Shown here: one piece after another, positions 42,430 to 51,883 of the stretch
Layout: each line of letters begins with the position of its first letter
Numbering within the stretch: the first letter of the stretch is position 1
Assembly: GCA_034440115.1 (NCBI GenBank)
Contig: JAWXBM010000059.1
Location: forward strand, 1 to 52,532
DNA length: 52,532 nt
Source of the DNA: JAWXBM01 sp034440115
GTDB taxonomy: Bacteria > Pseudomonadota > Gammaproteobacteria > Xanthomonadales > SZUA-36
Direction: 5' to 3'
Translations under genes and position numbers: made by a program
The notes under the pieces: generated by a model
Told to the model about the DNA's origin: nothing
The model's database searches: none
What the model saw: the letters and a program-made list of their open reading frames with translations, nothing else

Positions 42430-43596
42430 TCAGCCCAAAGATGCTTTTAGACGTTGCATGCCCTGTGCCAATCGTTCGTACTTTTCGGAGCCAAAGCAGA
42501 CTCGCAAATGCCCTTCACCTTGTCGCCCGTAAAAGGCCCCGGACTCCACAGCGACGTGGGCTGATTGCAGAATTTTCAGAGCCAATTCATCCGAGCCAAT
42601 ACCCAATCCACTGATGTCGGGAAAAGCATATATCGTGCCTTGCGGTACGTTACAAGTTATTCCCTTAATCGAATTTAGTGTTTCCACCACCAAGTCTCGT
42701 CGTTCACAATCCTCTGCAACCATAGCCCGCACACAGTCCTGTGGCCCCGTGACGGCCACCAGCGCGCCTTCCTGGGCAAATACGCACGGGTGCGTGGTTG
42801 TATTCATGGTCACCTGGCGCATAACCGAAATCATATGCTCAGGTGCGGCGGCATAACCGATGCGCCACCCATCCATTGCGTATGCCTTTGTGAACGCATT
42901 AACGGTGATTGTTCGTTCTTTCATACCGGGCAAGCTGGCAAAACTGATATGTGTGCAATCATCAAAAATGATGTATTCATACACTTCATCCGACAACACC
43001 AAAAGGTCGTGGTGTTCAGCCAATTGGGCGATTTGCTCCAGCTCTTCTCTGGTGTAGACCGTGCCAACGGGATTTGCGGGATTGATCAATACAATCATCC
43101 GCGTCGTTGCTGTGATGGCGTCCTCAAGGCGATTCGCATCGAGTCGATACATGCCTTTGATCATCGACAAGGGCACCTGTACCACTGTGCCGCCAGCGAG
43201 TCTGATTTTCGAGTTGTGCTGTGGGTAAAACGGGTCCAGTACTATGACTTCATCACCCTCATCCAAGGCTGACATAAACGCAGCATACGATGCCTGGGTA
43301 ACCCCATTGGTGATCAATATTTCACTTGCTTCATAATTTACATTGCGCTCCTCGCAGTATCTCGTTGCCAAGGCTTCACGCAGTGGAGCAAGGCCCTGTA
43401 AATCACCATAGTGAACAATGCCATTATCCAGAGCTGTTTTGGCGGCCTCTCGGATATGTGCCGGTGTGACGCTTGAGGGTCGTCCTACTTCCAAATGTAT
43501 GACGTCTATTCCTGCGCTCTGAAGGGTTGCTGCGGTCTCGTACATACCATAGCCTTTCCCTGCCTGGCTTTTCATTCTTGAAGCGGGCCATTTCAT
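42430..43596 (-). CDS. Class I/II PLP-dependent aminotransferase
   Basis: 388 residues, no signal peptide. Fold type I blocks are intact: NPANPVG (Asn175), LSDEVYEY (Asp203), the PLP lysine Lys237 in AFTKAYAMDGWRIGYA and the following Arg245. The C-terminus has HLRVCFGSE with the carboxylate-binding Arg. It should transaminate an L-amino acid, most like the aspartate/aromatic subgroup. It is transcribed with the VOC gene downstream. Together they would convert an imported amino acid to a 2-oxoacid and process it. Confidence 0.9.
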   Translation of the reverse strand: MKWPASRMKSQAGKGYGMYETAATLQSAGIDVIHLEVGRPSSVTPAHIREAAKTALDNGIVHYGDLQGLAPLREALATRYCEERNVNYEASEILITNGVTQASYAAFMSALDEGDEVIVLDPFYPQHNSKIRLAGGTVVQVPLSMIKGMYRLDANRLEDAITATTRMIVLINPANPVGTVYTREELEQIAQLAEHHDLLVLSDEVYEYIIFDDCTHISFASLPGMKERTITVNAFTKAYAMDGWRIGYAAAPEHMISVMRQVTMNTTTHPCVFAQEGALVAVTGPQDCVRAMVAEDCERRDLVVETLNSIKGITCNVPQGTIYAFPDISGLGIGSDELALKILQSAHVAVESGAFYGRQGEGHLRVCFGSEKYERLAQGMQRLKASLG

Positions 43597-44559
43597 AATA
43601 AGCCTCTGTGTTACATGGTGAAAAAAGTGTAAGGACAGTTAGCCATCAAGGAATTTGCTGATATTAACCGTTGCTTGCGCGTGACAACGGGTACATTCCG
43701 TTAATGCTCAATATGATAGTTTAAATCATGCGAATGTGGTTACATTACGATATCTGATTTCAAGTTTCAAGTCATTCAAAAGTGAATGCCCACGTTTCTT
43801 GTTCGATCCGATATCCCTGCGAATTTAGGCGGCAGAAAAATTTGGAGCTCAAAATCTGAACAGTATGATTGGACTTGAAAATGCGATTGGGTGAAGCTCA
43901 GATGATGGGGCTTGCGCCAGAATTGGTTTCGCATCTGACGGCGAAGGATCTGTGCCGGAGAATCAGGTCCGCAATGGCCAGTCACGGCCGACACAAATCT
44001 CGTTTGGGCGCAGCCTCACAAGATTCCCTCGACACCCGCAGGGGTACAGCGCAACGAATACTCAGAATACCTGAGTTTTCCCGTGTATTGGTTCGGGCAA
44101 CTCAAAAATCCACTACGTTGCAACAAACACTGTCATATTCCGCTGTAGAGCACCGCTAAAAACCAACGTGCCAGCAGTGGTCAGTTGGCCACTGGTTCGC
44201 GGAACCCGTTAGCGGTGGGCCCAGGACAATTTTCGGGTTTCGAGATTGATCGCCTGCAAGCTTCTTTATCTCCTATCGCCATCCGGTAGTGGTCTTCCGG
44301 TCCACGGATTAGGTATCAGCGGGGACTACGGAACGCGCTCTGCCAGCGCAAGCCATTTTGCTTTGACAAAGCCCTTTGGTAGCAACCCCTGCATGCAATG
44401 AAAAACTGACCATTACACCCGCCAAGCTTGGAAGCTGCACCCGGGTGCGAGTCTGGACGCCGGGTAAGCTCACCGCGTTCCTTTCCCTTTACCCCAAGCA
44501 AGATTTTTGTCATGCTCCCTCTTCCCGCTGCTTGCCGATGAGGTGGTTCGACGCCACGC
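43597..44559. other. About 960 bases without a confident intact gene
   Basis: The first 250 bases are AT-rich and probably hold the aminotransferase promoter. A plus-strand frame at 43869-44159 encodes a basic 96-residue peptide (MRLGEAQMMGLAPELV onward) that I do not recognise and that has no ribosome site; it may be a gene remnant. The stretch 44160-44559 has several short overlapping frames and no family motif. The region borders a broken hydrolase, so it is probably decaying acquired DNA. Confidence 0.4.
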
Positions 44560-45125
44560 ACAAGCGCGGCAGGAGTTTCCTTCTGATCTGGAGAATTATC
44601 GACTGTCGCGGTCAAGGCCAAAGCGACAAACTGATCGATCCCTTAGCGTACGGCGACGAGATCGCGCGAGACGTCGTCTGGCGCTTGGACCACCTCAATA
44701 TTGAGAAGGCGTACGTGGTCGGCTACTCGATAGGGGCGATCCATTACCAACAAAGTCCGCGAGCTTTATTCCGATCGCGTACAAGCGACCGTACTAAGTG
44801 GCGTCGGTCGGCAAAAGAAGGGGGTACTGTGTTACCCGGCATCACCGGGCTGGAGTTAGTGGAGGCGCTCGAGGAGACGGGGGATTTCAAGTGGATGCTT
44901 TGGACATTCGCAGCGAATCGTCAGCCTACCGCGATCGAAGTGGAAATCGAAGAGCGGAACCATCGCATGATGGAGGGTAATGGTCCAAACACTCTGGCTA
45001 AAGTCATGAGCCTTCTCGAGGTCGTCGTCGTTCCCGATGCCGATTACGGGCACGCTTTGAAGAGACCGGAGTTCGTGGAAGGTGTGACAACGTTCCTGGC
45101 CCGGCATACCCTGAGTCGGGACTAG
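44560..45125 (+). pseudogene. Frameshifted alpha/beta-hydrolase
   Basis: The main frame reads DCRGQGQSDKLIDP, then RLDHLNIEKAYVVGYSIGA, the nucleophile elbow of an alpha/beta-hydrolase. Near 44737-44742 the homologous reading jumps to the next frame (ITNKVRELYSDRVQATVLSG) and returns near 44815-44825 to LPGITGLELVEALEETG. The tail has VVVPDADYGHALKRPEFVE with the catalytic His. The sequence before DCRG is also disrupted, so no full-length product is possible. Codons such as CGTCGTCGT and ACGGGG are unlike the neighbours, suggesting foreign origin. Confidence 0.75.
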
Positions 45126-45128
45126 AGA

Positions 45129-46097
45129 ATGGTCAGTTTAAGACCCCCAACGATGAATGAAGTACATTCGGCGAGAGAGCGGTTGCAGACCTTAGCCATA
45201 AGGACACCGCTGGTACGTTTAAATGTGGAAAACGCACCTGCCGAAATCTATCTTAAAATGGAGAACCTTCAGCCGATTGGTTCATTCAAGATTCGTCCCG
45301 CAGGTAGCGCAGTACTTAGTGCCACAAAAGAACAGCTCGCTCAAGGAGTCTACACCGCCAGTTCTGGCAATATGGCGCAAGGTGTAGCTTACGCCGCAAA
45401 GCAACTCGGTATCGAGGCCACGGTGTTGCTTCCATTTGATGCCGCAAGAAACAAACTGGCGGCGCTGGAAAGATTGAATGCCAAAATAAGATTTCTGCCA
45501 GATGATGAATGGTGGCAGGTGATCAATCAACACGGACATCCGGATATTCCAGGCAAGTTTATCCATCCTGTAGCCAGCCAGGATGTTCTGGCTGGCGATG
45601 CGACGGTGGGCCTGGAGATCTTTGAAGACTTGCCTGATGTAGATACCGTACTGGTCCCTTTTGGCGGAGGCGGCCTGGCCTGTGGTATTGCTTCGGCCTT
45701 TCGTGGGATGAAAACGAATGTAAAGGTAATGGGTTCAGAATCTGAACATTGTGCGCCATTGACTGCGGCTCTTGCTGCGGGTCATCCCGTGCAGATGCCC
45801 ATCCCCCGGACGTTCATCTCAGGGATTGGTGTTGGGACAGTTCTGGATCAAATGTGGCCGCTGGTTAAAGAATTGATTGACGGCGCCGTCGTTGCCAGTG
45901 TGCACGACATCTCCGATACCATAAGAATATTGTTTGAGCGACATCGGGTCATTGTCGAAGGAGCAGGAGCAGCGCCGATTGCCGCAGCCTTGGCAGGCAA
46001 AGGTGGAAGCGGCAAAGTGGTGTGTGTGATTTCCGGTGGAAACCTTGAAAGCGAATTCTTGATAGACATTTTGCGAGGGAAAATGCCCCAGATATGA
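45129..46097 (+). CDS. PLP-dependent threonine dehydratase/serine racemase type enzyme
   Basis: 322 residues, the short form without a regulatory domain. Fold type II motifs: LKMENLQPIGSFKIR with the PLP lysine Lys54, SSGNMAQG at about 78-85, the phosphate-binding glycine loop FGGGGLACG at about 178-186 and VISGGN near the end. Members deaminate threonine or serine to 2-oxoacids, racemise serine, or open 3-hydroxyaspartate. IRTPLVRL near the N-terminus is typical. A second ATG at 45153 is possible. It immediately follows the broken hydrolase and is itself intact. Confidence 0.88.
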   Translation: MVSLRPPTMNEVHSARERLQTLAIRTPLVRLNVENAPAEIYLKMENLQPIGSFKIRPAGSAVLSATKEQLAQGVYTASSGNMAQGVAYAAKQLGIEATVLLPFDAARNKLAALERLNAKIRFLPDDEWWQVINQHGHPDIPGKFIHPVASQDVLAGDATVGLEIFEDLPDVDTVLVPFGGGGLACGIASAFRGMKTNVKVMGSESEHCAPLTAALAAGHPVQMPIPRTFISGIGVGTVLDQMWPLVKELIDGAVVASVHDISDTIRILFERHRVIVEGAGAAPIAAALAGKGGSGKVVCVISGGNLESEFLIDILRGKMPQI

Positions 46098-46109
46098 ACT
46101 GCACGCGAA

Positions 46110-46743
46110 TCAATCCACAGCTCCCGTTGTAATATTGAATATAAAAATCGAAAAAATGGTGATGGGCGCCACATCGCCGACTAAAAAGCTCCAGCCCTTG
46201 ACGGTGTATGAATCCACCGAGATACTCAGTTCATTCGTTCTCGATTCTTTTGAGATCGCCCAGCCTGCAATATGATTAAGCGGCGTAAAACCGGACCAGA
46301 TTTTGAACGACAACAAGGCAGGTATTCCAAACAACCAGATAAATTCACCTTCAACTATGGCCACTAAGGTGCGTTTGGGACCACGATGCTCCGCCAGCCA
46401 CGAAACCGCCGACTTCAACATACCCAGGGCGGAAGTCAATGCGGCAATGGACATTAAGACGAAAAACAGACACCCGAATACTAAGCCTGCCGACATCTAT
46501 CCAAAAGCTATAGGAAGGGTGACAAAGGCCAGGCCAGGACAGGACCTTTATTGGGTGTTAGCTCACAGCTCAATACCAGCGGAAAAATGATAAAGCCCAT
46601 CATAAGCGCAGCGCACGTATCCACAGCCGAGATTACACCTGCAACACGAGGAATGAGTGTTTCGGCATATACGCCCCATAGGTGATCAGCGCCCTGAACG
46701 CGACATTGACGGAAAAGAAGGCCTGCCCTACAGCCATCAGAAC
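46110..46743 (-). pseudogene. Remnant of a sodium-dependent neurotransmitter-symporter family (NSS) transporter
   Basis: Read on the minus strand, successive frames give VLMAVGQAFFSVNVAFRALITYGAYMP (shift) AGVISAVDTCAALMMGF (shift) LAFVTLPIAFG, stop, then LFFVLMSIAALTSALGMLKS and SWLAEHRGPKR. These match, in order, the TM6 to TM8-9 region of NSS carriers. TM1-5 are missing and at least two frameshifts plus a stop break the rest. The 128-codon frame at 46110-46496 is the only long piece left and would not make a working transporter. It is convergent with, and 12 bases from, the dehydratase gene. Confidence 0.8.
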
Positions 46744-46794
46744 CACGCCAGGAGTGACTCAGATCAAGTCGCCACTACTACAATTTAAGTAGAA

Positions 46795-46819
46795 ACAGGT
46801 TGTTGTTGCCAACACCTGT
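46795..46819 (-). terminator. Probable terminator after amidohydrolase A4
   Basis: ACAGGT-T-GTTG, loop TTGC, CAAC-ACCTGT: a 10-bp stem with one bulge. On the minus strand it lies 136 bases after the amidohydrolase stop and is followed by TTCTACTT, a modest U-rich tract. Confidence 0.5.
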
Positions 46820-46955
46820 ATACAGACGTAAACCCCGCGACGCCACCCTTATGAATAGCACCTCGATCCAGAACCTGGGCAACTCATGGACTGAATCTTA
46901 CTGAATCTTGAGAGCCATTCACCTTTCGATCTTTCGGGGAAAGCAGACAAGGGAT

Positions 46956-48572
46956 TCATTTGTAACGAATCCCATCCTTGATCACCACCGCAACTCGCTT
47001 CATCGCTTCCATTGACTCAAGAGGATTTCCCGCCACCACTATGATGTCAGCAATTTTACCTTCCTCCAAAGTTCCCAACTTATCAAGCATCCCTATGGCT
47101 TCAGCACCATTTCGCGTCCCCGCCATTATGGCGTCCATAGGGGTCATGCCTAGTTCCACCATATAGGCAAGCTCCTTTGCATTAGGATCGTCTTGAAGAA
47201 AGTTAAGAAAAGTGGGTGCATCTGTACCCATGGATAATTTAACTCCAGCGTTGATAAAACGTCTCATATTTTCCCGAGCCGTTTCCATTCCTTTTTGTTG
47301 TTCTACAAATGAAGGCCCTTGCATACCGAAATCATTTGAGCCTGAATCGCCCTTATCATAAATCGAAAGGCCTTTTTGTTCAGGGTTCCTCAAGTTAGAC
47401 AGTAATTTATCCCGATACCGCATCAACAGAAAATATTCATCTGGATCCATGGACATTATATAGTCCGACTCTGTAAAACGGTTCGGGTCATTTGCATGCT
47501 CAGCACCTGCGATCCTTACCCGCAGCAGAGTCGCTACGATGATTCCTTTTTTTGCAAATTCACTGATAACTTCCTCATCCTGTAAAAAGTCAGTCACAAA
47601 AGGATGCTGCAAGGTTTCAAAGTCGAATTTCAGTAGACGAGCATATCCTTCGGGCGTTGAATTGGCATGAATATCAACCTGTTTTCCCGCAGCATGTGCC
47701 TTTTCGATAATTCTCCGAACTTGATCATCGGTGAAATCGTTGCTGCCATCAAAAGATTCATGCCCGAAGAGAATTTTCCAATAAGTGAAGTCCTCGCCGG
47801 AAATAACTTCAAGATCTTTTTCAATGTCATCGACAACAAAGAAAGCAAATTCATTGCGAAGCCAGTCGACAGCTTCCGGTGGCGTTTTTTGCTCTTTCAA
47901 ATATGCTTCAAATGCTTGCGGGCTCTCTATTAGTGCCCCCCCAAGCAAAATACGTGGCCCGGGAATTTCACCTCTGTCAATTTGCTTCTTTACAGGAAGA
48001 ATACGCTTCCAGGGTCCACTGGTTTGGCGCATGGTTGTAACACCCTGCATCAGTGTCACAAAAGCCTTTTTGGGCATATCACGAAAATTTTCTTCCCACC
48101 GTTCGATAAGTTCGTCGTAGGGAATGTCTGCTACTGGGGCAGGATGAAGAGGATTCAATTGAATGTGCTGATTTGATGAGATCAAGCCCGGCATTACGGT
48201 CATGCCGTTTGCATCAAAAACTGGAGTTCCTGTTGGAATCTCAATTTCTTCTGAAGATCCTATCTTATAAATGAGGCCATTCTTTATGAGAACTGTCTGA
48301 CCCGTCTTCGGAGCCGCGCCTGTTGCATCAATCAGCAATCCTCCAGTTATCGCCAGAAACTGGGGTTTAGTATAAGGTGGCAACTGCGGCCCGAATTCTA
48401 CTTTGGAAATATCCGAGGCACCTGAACCCGTTGTAAAAAGGAAGCCCACTAAAGCAATCATAAAGGCAATCTGCTGCTTCACAGGAGACAAAATTCTGAC
48501 GCAAACTTCGCGATAACACATTTGCTGAGAATTTGATTTGCAATAAACTTTTACGGAAGCGCCGTTTTTCAT
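46956..48572 (-). CDS. Amidohydrolase superfamily protein with NxH motif (copy A4)
   Basis: 538 residues from ATG 48572, which has AGGAG 7 bases upstream; the frame is open to 48638. A 32-residue basic, cysteine-containing N-terminus precedes the hydrophobic segment (33-48), as in A1 and A2. Motif PGLISSNQHIQLN with Asn134 and His136; Lys in FTYWKILF, His in QVDIHAN, His in TLQHPF and Asp in SMGTDAPTF. A4 has Gln for the Glu that precedes the His in the other copies (LEHP to LQHP). Located directly downstream of the large TBDR on the same strand, with a stem-loop between them, so the two probably form one unit. Confidence 0.87.
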   Translation of the reverse strand: MKNGASVKVYCKSNSQQMCYREVCVRILSPVKQQIAFMIALVGFLFTTGSGASDISKVEFGPQLPPYTKPQFLAITGGLLIDATGAAPKTGQTVLIKNGLIYKIGSSEEIEIPTGTPVFDANGMTVMPGLISSNQHIQLNPLHPAPVADIPYDELIERWEENFRDMPKKAFVTLMQGVTTMRQTSGPWKRILPVKKQIDRGEIPGPRILLGGALIESPQAFEAYLKEQKTPPEAVDWLRNEFAFFVVDDIEKDLEVISGEDFTYWKILFGHESFDGSNDFTDDQVRRIIEKAHAAGKQVDIHANSTPEGYARLLKFDFETLQHPFVTDFLQDEEVISEFAKKGIIVATLLRVRIAGAEHANDPNRFTESDYIMSMDPDEYFLLMRYRDKLLSNLRNPEQKGLSIYDKGDSGSNDFGMQGPSFVEQQKGMETARENMRRFINAGVKLSMGTDAPTFLNFLQDDPNAKELAYMVELGMTPMDAIMAGTRNGAEAIGMLDKLGTLEEGKIADIIVVAGNPLESMEAMKRVAVVIKDGIRYK

Positions 48573-48663
48573 TCTAGACTCCTGATTATGGGGATTGCGA
48601 GACGAAATAAACCTGCAAGCCGCAAAATGCGCAAGCAATCTCGGGTTACTAGTACTACTTTAA

Positions 48664-48707
48664 GAGGCCGGCTGGTTTGCTTTCCAACCGGCAAATTTCC
48701 AGGCCTC
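48664..48707 (-). terminator. Two-level stem-loop between the large TBDR and amidohydrolase A4
   Basis: Outer arms GAGGCC (48664-48669) and GGCCTC (48702-48707), inner arms GCTGGTT (48671-48677) and AACCGGC (48686-48692). No strong U-tract follows on the minus strand. It may partially terminate transcription or protect the receptor transcript, giving different levels of receptor and enzyme. Confidence 0.45.
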
Positions 48708-48790
48708 GCGCAAATCCAATATTTTTCCCAATCGCTTTAAAAACCATTCGCGAGTATTTATTTGGTTTTGAGTCCAGAGATAATCAGCTC

Positions 48791-51700
48791 CTAAAAATGA
48801 TAAGAGGCGCTGGCAAAAAGAAAACGCCCCAATCCATCATAGAAACCAAGATATGTATTTCCTCTACCGCCGGCGTTACGATCGATAACTGAAGTCAAGG
48901 GCGGCTCCTTATCAAACACATTGTTTATGCCGCCTCGGACGGTAACTTTTTCTGTCGCAAGAAACGCAGCTGAGAGGTCAATATAATTAGCTGACGATAG
49001 ATCCTGAAAAACAATAGGGTTGCCGGTAAGAGCAGGCTCACTACTCCTTGTTGAGATGTCCACGGCTGAAATATAGCGCCAGGTTGCGCCAAGCCGCACG
49101 CGATCCCAAGGTGTGTTCCACCCGAACTGCATTACGTGTCTCCAATCTGGTTTAGGATTACTGCATTGGAACCCATGGTATCCAGCACAATCGAAGGTTT
49201 GTTCGGGAGTCGAGGTTGGAAGAGGTTTTACTATGTACTCGCTGAGGTAGGTACCGACCAGACTGGTATCCAAGCTTCCGAATGAAAACATATCAAAGCT
49301 GTAGGCTACTTTCACGTCCAAACCGCTGGTTTCCAGTGAGCCAGTGTTCACCAATTGGGTTGCGATGTATGAGTCGGTGCTTGCAAACAACGTCCCGCCT
49401 GGCCCGCGTCGTATCAGGTTGCAAAAAATGGGGTTGCCATCCTTCAAGCAACCCCTTAATGTCGTATTCGCATTTATTGTTCCTACCAGGTCTTCTACTT
49501 CGATATTGAAGTAGTCAAGAGTTACCGTCAATCCGGCTAGAAAAGAAGGCTGAAACACCAGGCCAAGGGTCTGCGTAGTTGCGGTTTCAGGCTGAAGATT
49601 AGGGTTTCCACCGCTCAGTTGACCAGCGAACGTATTGTCTGCAATTGTTCCATAGTCTGCGGCTTTTACACCAGTTCTTGCACACTGCTCAAAGGTGGAA
49701 AAAGGTACCGCACCGGAACAAGGGTCAAATGATCCGTTTGCATTCTGCTGCAGTTGGAGGGTTACTGCACGAGATTGGCCAGTGAACAATTCAATGATGT
49801 TTGGCGAGCGCGTCGCCTCCTGAAAACTAGCCCGGAAAAAAAAGTCGGAAGAAGGCGCCCAAACCGCACCCAGCTTATAGGTATTTATCGAATCTGCATC
49901 TTTTACATCGGTGTAACGGTAAGCACCTTCGACCGAAAGCTGTTCGACGAGCTTTTTGCCTTGAACCAGAGGAACATTTAGTTCACCAAAATACTCCTGG
50001 AATTTGGTCGAAGCATTATCGATAGGGGCACCAAAACCACCTCGGGCAATAGACTCCGCATCGAAGTCCATGGTGAGCGTGTTTTTTCGATACTCTGTTC
50101 CGAGAGCAAACGCAATTCCACTCTCAGCCAACGGGGACTTTATTCCATAGTTTCCCAGGTCGCCGGAAATTGACGCCACAATATTGTGCAAGGACGTATT
50201 ACCGATAGCAAAAGCTTCTGAATTGATAAAGGCAACACTTTCAGGAGAAGGTCCATTTGTAGACCAATAGTCGATGGGTGCACATCCAGGAGAATCATTT
50301 GCGGCAGTGGCATCCGCATTTACTGCACAAGTAGGACGCCCAAATGTGCTCGGATTGACCGGGGTGCCATTGGGATTGATTCGTCTATCTACTACTGCAT
50401 TCAGCGCCAGCGAAGCCCGAGATTCCTGAATCGTATCATTAATGAGGTTGAGTTTGACGTCTGAATAAATTCCGGCAATTTCATACTTCAAACCATCAAA
50501 AATATCACCGCGAACTCCGAGCACGAAACGTGAGTTATCCAGATCTATCTGTTCACGTCTTGTGCCATTTTCCACGGTACGCCGATTTATCACCAGGCCT
50601 TTGGCAACGTCATCAGGTCCCAAATAAGCACCGGTGACTGGGTCATAGTTACTACCTGTGCTTAGCCCACGGTTCCCACATAGAAAGTTCCTCTGCTGAT
50701 CACTGAAAAATGGATTATCGCAATTAAAACCACCCACTCTTGAAACAATCCCGTTGTTTAGCACCGCTGTGGGTGAAAAATCCCCAACGGTATCAACCTG
50801 GTAAATATTCCCCTCAAAAAATGCGGTCATTCGATCGCTGAGATCATACTTGAACATCCCACCGAAATTTGTTTGTTTCTGATCTCTTAACATTTGATCA
50901 AAAGGCTGATCATTGTACTGATCCAAAAGAGAGTTTCTGGGTAAGAACTGGTTATCTGCAACGCGAAATTGACTGGGTAGCCCTGTTGCACCGACATTAA
51001 CTAACGCGGCAGGTGCTCCAACAGGCGAAGGCCGGCAATTAATCCCAGATGGCAAACTGGGAGCGGATGCAAGTTGACAAATCGTATAATCTCGCTCGCT
51101 CATCTTTACTTCTTCAGTGCTTGCATAGCTTGCATAAATTGTGATGTTGCCTTTTCCTTCATCAAAATTTCTTCCAGCAATTGCCGTTACTTTATCCGAC
51201 CAACCGTCCCAGACATTGCTACTTGGGAGTGTATATTGCCCGGGGTTATTTTCTTCCCAGATTTTTGTCATGTCTTGAATACGATTATTGGAGTTATTGT
51301 GCTGGTAAGTTCCAGCTGTCGCCTCCACCATTACTCCCTCGAAATCATCTCTAAGTGTAAAGTTCACAACACCGGCCAAAGCATCAGATCCATATACAGC
51401 AGACGCGCCGCCAGTCAAAATTTCTACGTTCTTAACCAAGCCCATTGGTACCTGATTAATATCTGAGGGAATGTCTGTTGGGGACCCATAAGCCAAACGA
51501 CGACCATTGACTAAAACCAAAGTCCGAATGGCGCCCAACCCCCTTAAATTTACCTCGGCCGTGCCCGAAGGATTTCCCGTGGTATTTTGCCCTTGCGAAG
51601 GCGTTATTTGCGGCATTCTCGTCAGATACTCTTCGAACCTCATGGCACCCCGTTCGGTAAATTCCTGAATATTTATTTGAATAACCGGGGCTACGCTGTC

Positions 51701-51883
51701 AACGTCTTCACGCGCAATACGTGAGCCAGTTACTTTAACCTCCTCAAGAACGCCAGCGTCCGTGCTCGATGACTGATTATCGTTATCGGCTTGTGCGAAA
51801 GCTGGCGGGCAGCCGACAAACATCAGCAAAATGAAGGTTATTGCGTGAAAAATGAACCCGTGGAGAACTGGCCTTTTTCTCAT
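48791..51883 (-). CDS. Large TonB-dependent outer-membrane receptor
   Basis: 1030 residues, AGGGA before the ATG. Signal peptide to about residue 30 (PPAFAQ). The plug has LEEVKVTGSRIAREDVDS, VNLRGLGAIRTLVLVNGRR and VEILTGGASAVYGSDALAGV, the pattern of the larger receptor class common in xanthomonads and marine gammaproteobacteria, different from the two smaller receptors here. The barrel has several paired-cysteine loops and ends GRFLFASASYHF. It is the first gene of a unit with amidohydrolase A4. A frameshifted relic of a similar receptor is at 32640-32828. The 249 bases upstream (51884-52132) show no gene. Confidence 0.92.
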   Translation of the reverse strand: MRKRPVLHGFIFHAITFILLMFVGCPPAFAQADNDNQSSSTDAGVLEEVKVTGSRIAREDVDSVAPVIQINIQEFTERGAMRFEEYLTRMPQITPSQGQNTTGNPSGTAEVNLRGLGAIRTLVLVNGRRLAYGSPTDIPSDINQVPMGLVKNVEILTGGASAVYGSDALAGVVNFTLRDDFEGVMVEATAGTYQHNNSNNRIQDMTKIWEENNPGQYTLPSSNVWDGWSDKVTAIAGRNFDEGKGNITIYASYASTEEVKMSERDYTICQLASAPSLPSGINCRPSPVGAPAALVNVGATGLPSQFRVADNQFLPRNSLLDQYNDQPFDQMLRDQKQTNFGGMFKYDLSDRMTAFFEGNIYQVDTVGDFSPTAVLNNGIVSRVGGFNCDNPFFSDQQRNFLCGNRGLSTGSNYDPVTGAYLGPDDVAKGLVINRRTVENGTRREQIDLDNSRFVLGVRGDIFDGLKYEIAGIYSDVKLNLINDTIQESRASLALNAVVDRRINPNGTPVNPSTFGRPTCAVNADATAANDSPGCAPIDYWSTNGPSPESVAFINSEAFAIGNTSLHNIVASISGDLGNYGIKSPLAESGIAFALGTEYRKNTLTMDFDAESIARGGFGAPIDNASTKFQEYFGELNVPLVQGKKLVEQLSVEGAYRYTDVKDADSINTYKLGAVWAPSSDFFFRASFQEATRSPNIIELFTGQSRAVTLQLQQNANGSFDPCSGAVPFSTFEQCARTGVKAADYGTIADNTFAGQLSGGNPNLQPETATTQTLGLVFQPSFLAGLTVTLDYFNIEVEDLVGTINANTTLRGCLKDGNPIFCNLIRRGPGGTLFASTDSYIATQLVNTGSLETSGLDVKVAYSFDMFSFGSLDTSLVGTYLSEYIVKPLPTSTPEQTFDCAGYHGFQCSNPKPDWRHVMQFGWNTPWDRVRLGATWRYISAVDISTRSSEPALTGNPIVFQDLSSANYIDLSAAFLATEKVTVRGGINNVFDKEPPLTSVIDRNAGGRGNTYLGFYDGLGRFLFASASYHF

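Noticed and set aside
20542..43747. Shared 11-mer TGGTTACATTA in two intergenic regions (20542-20552 and 43737-43747)
   Set aside because: Hundreds of repeated 11-mers are expected by chance in 52 kb and the orientation relative to genes differs.
43869..44159. 96-codon open frame as a real gene
   Set aside because: No ribosome site, no recognised family and located beside decaying genes; left as a possible remnant.
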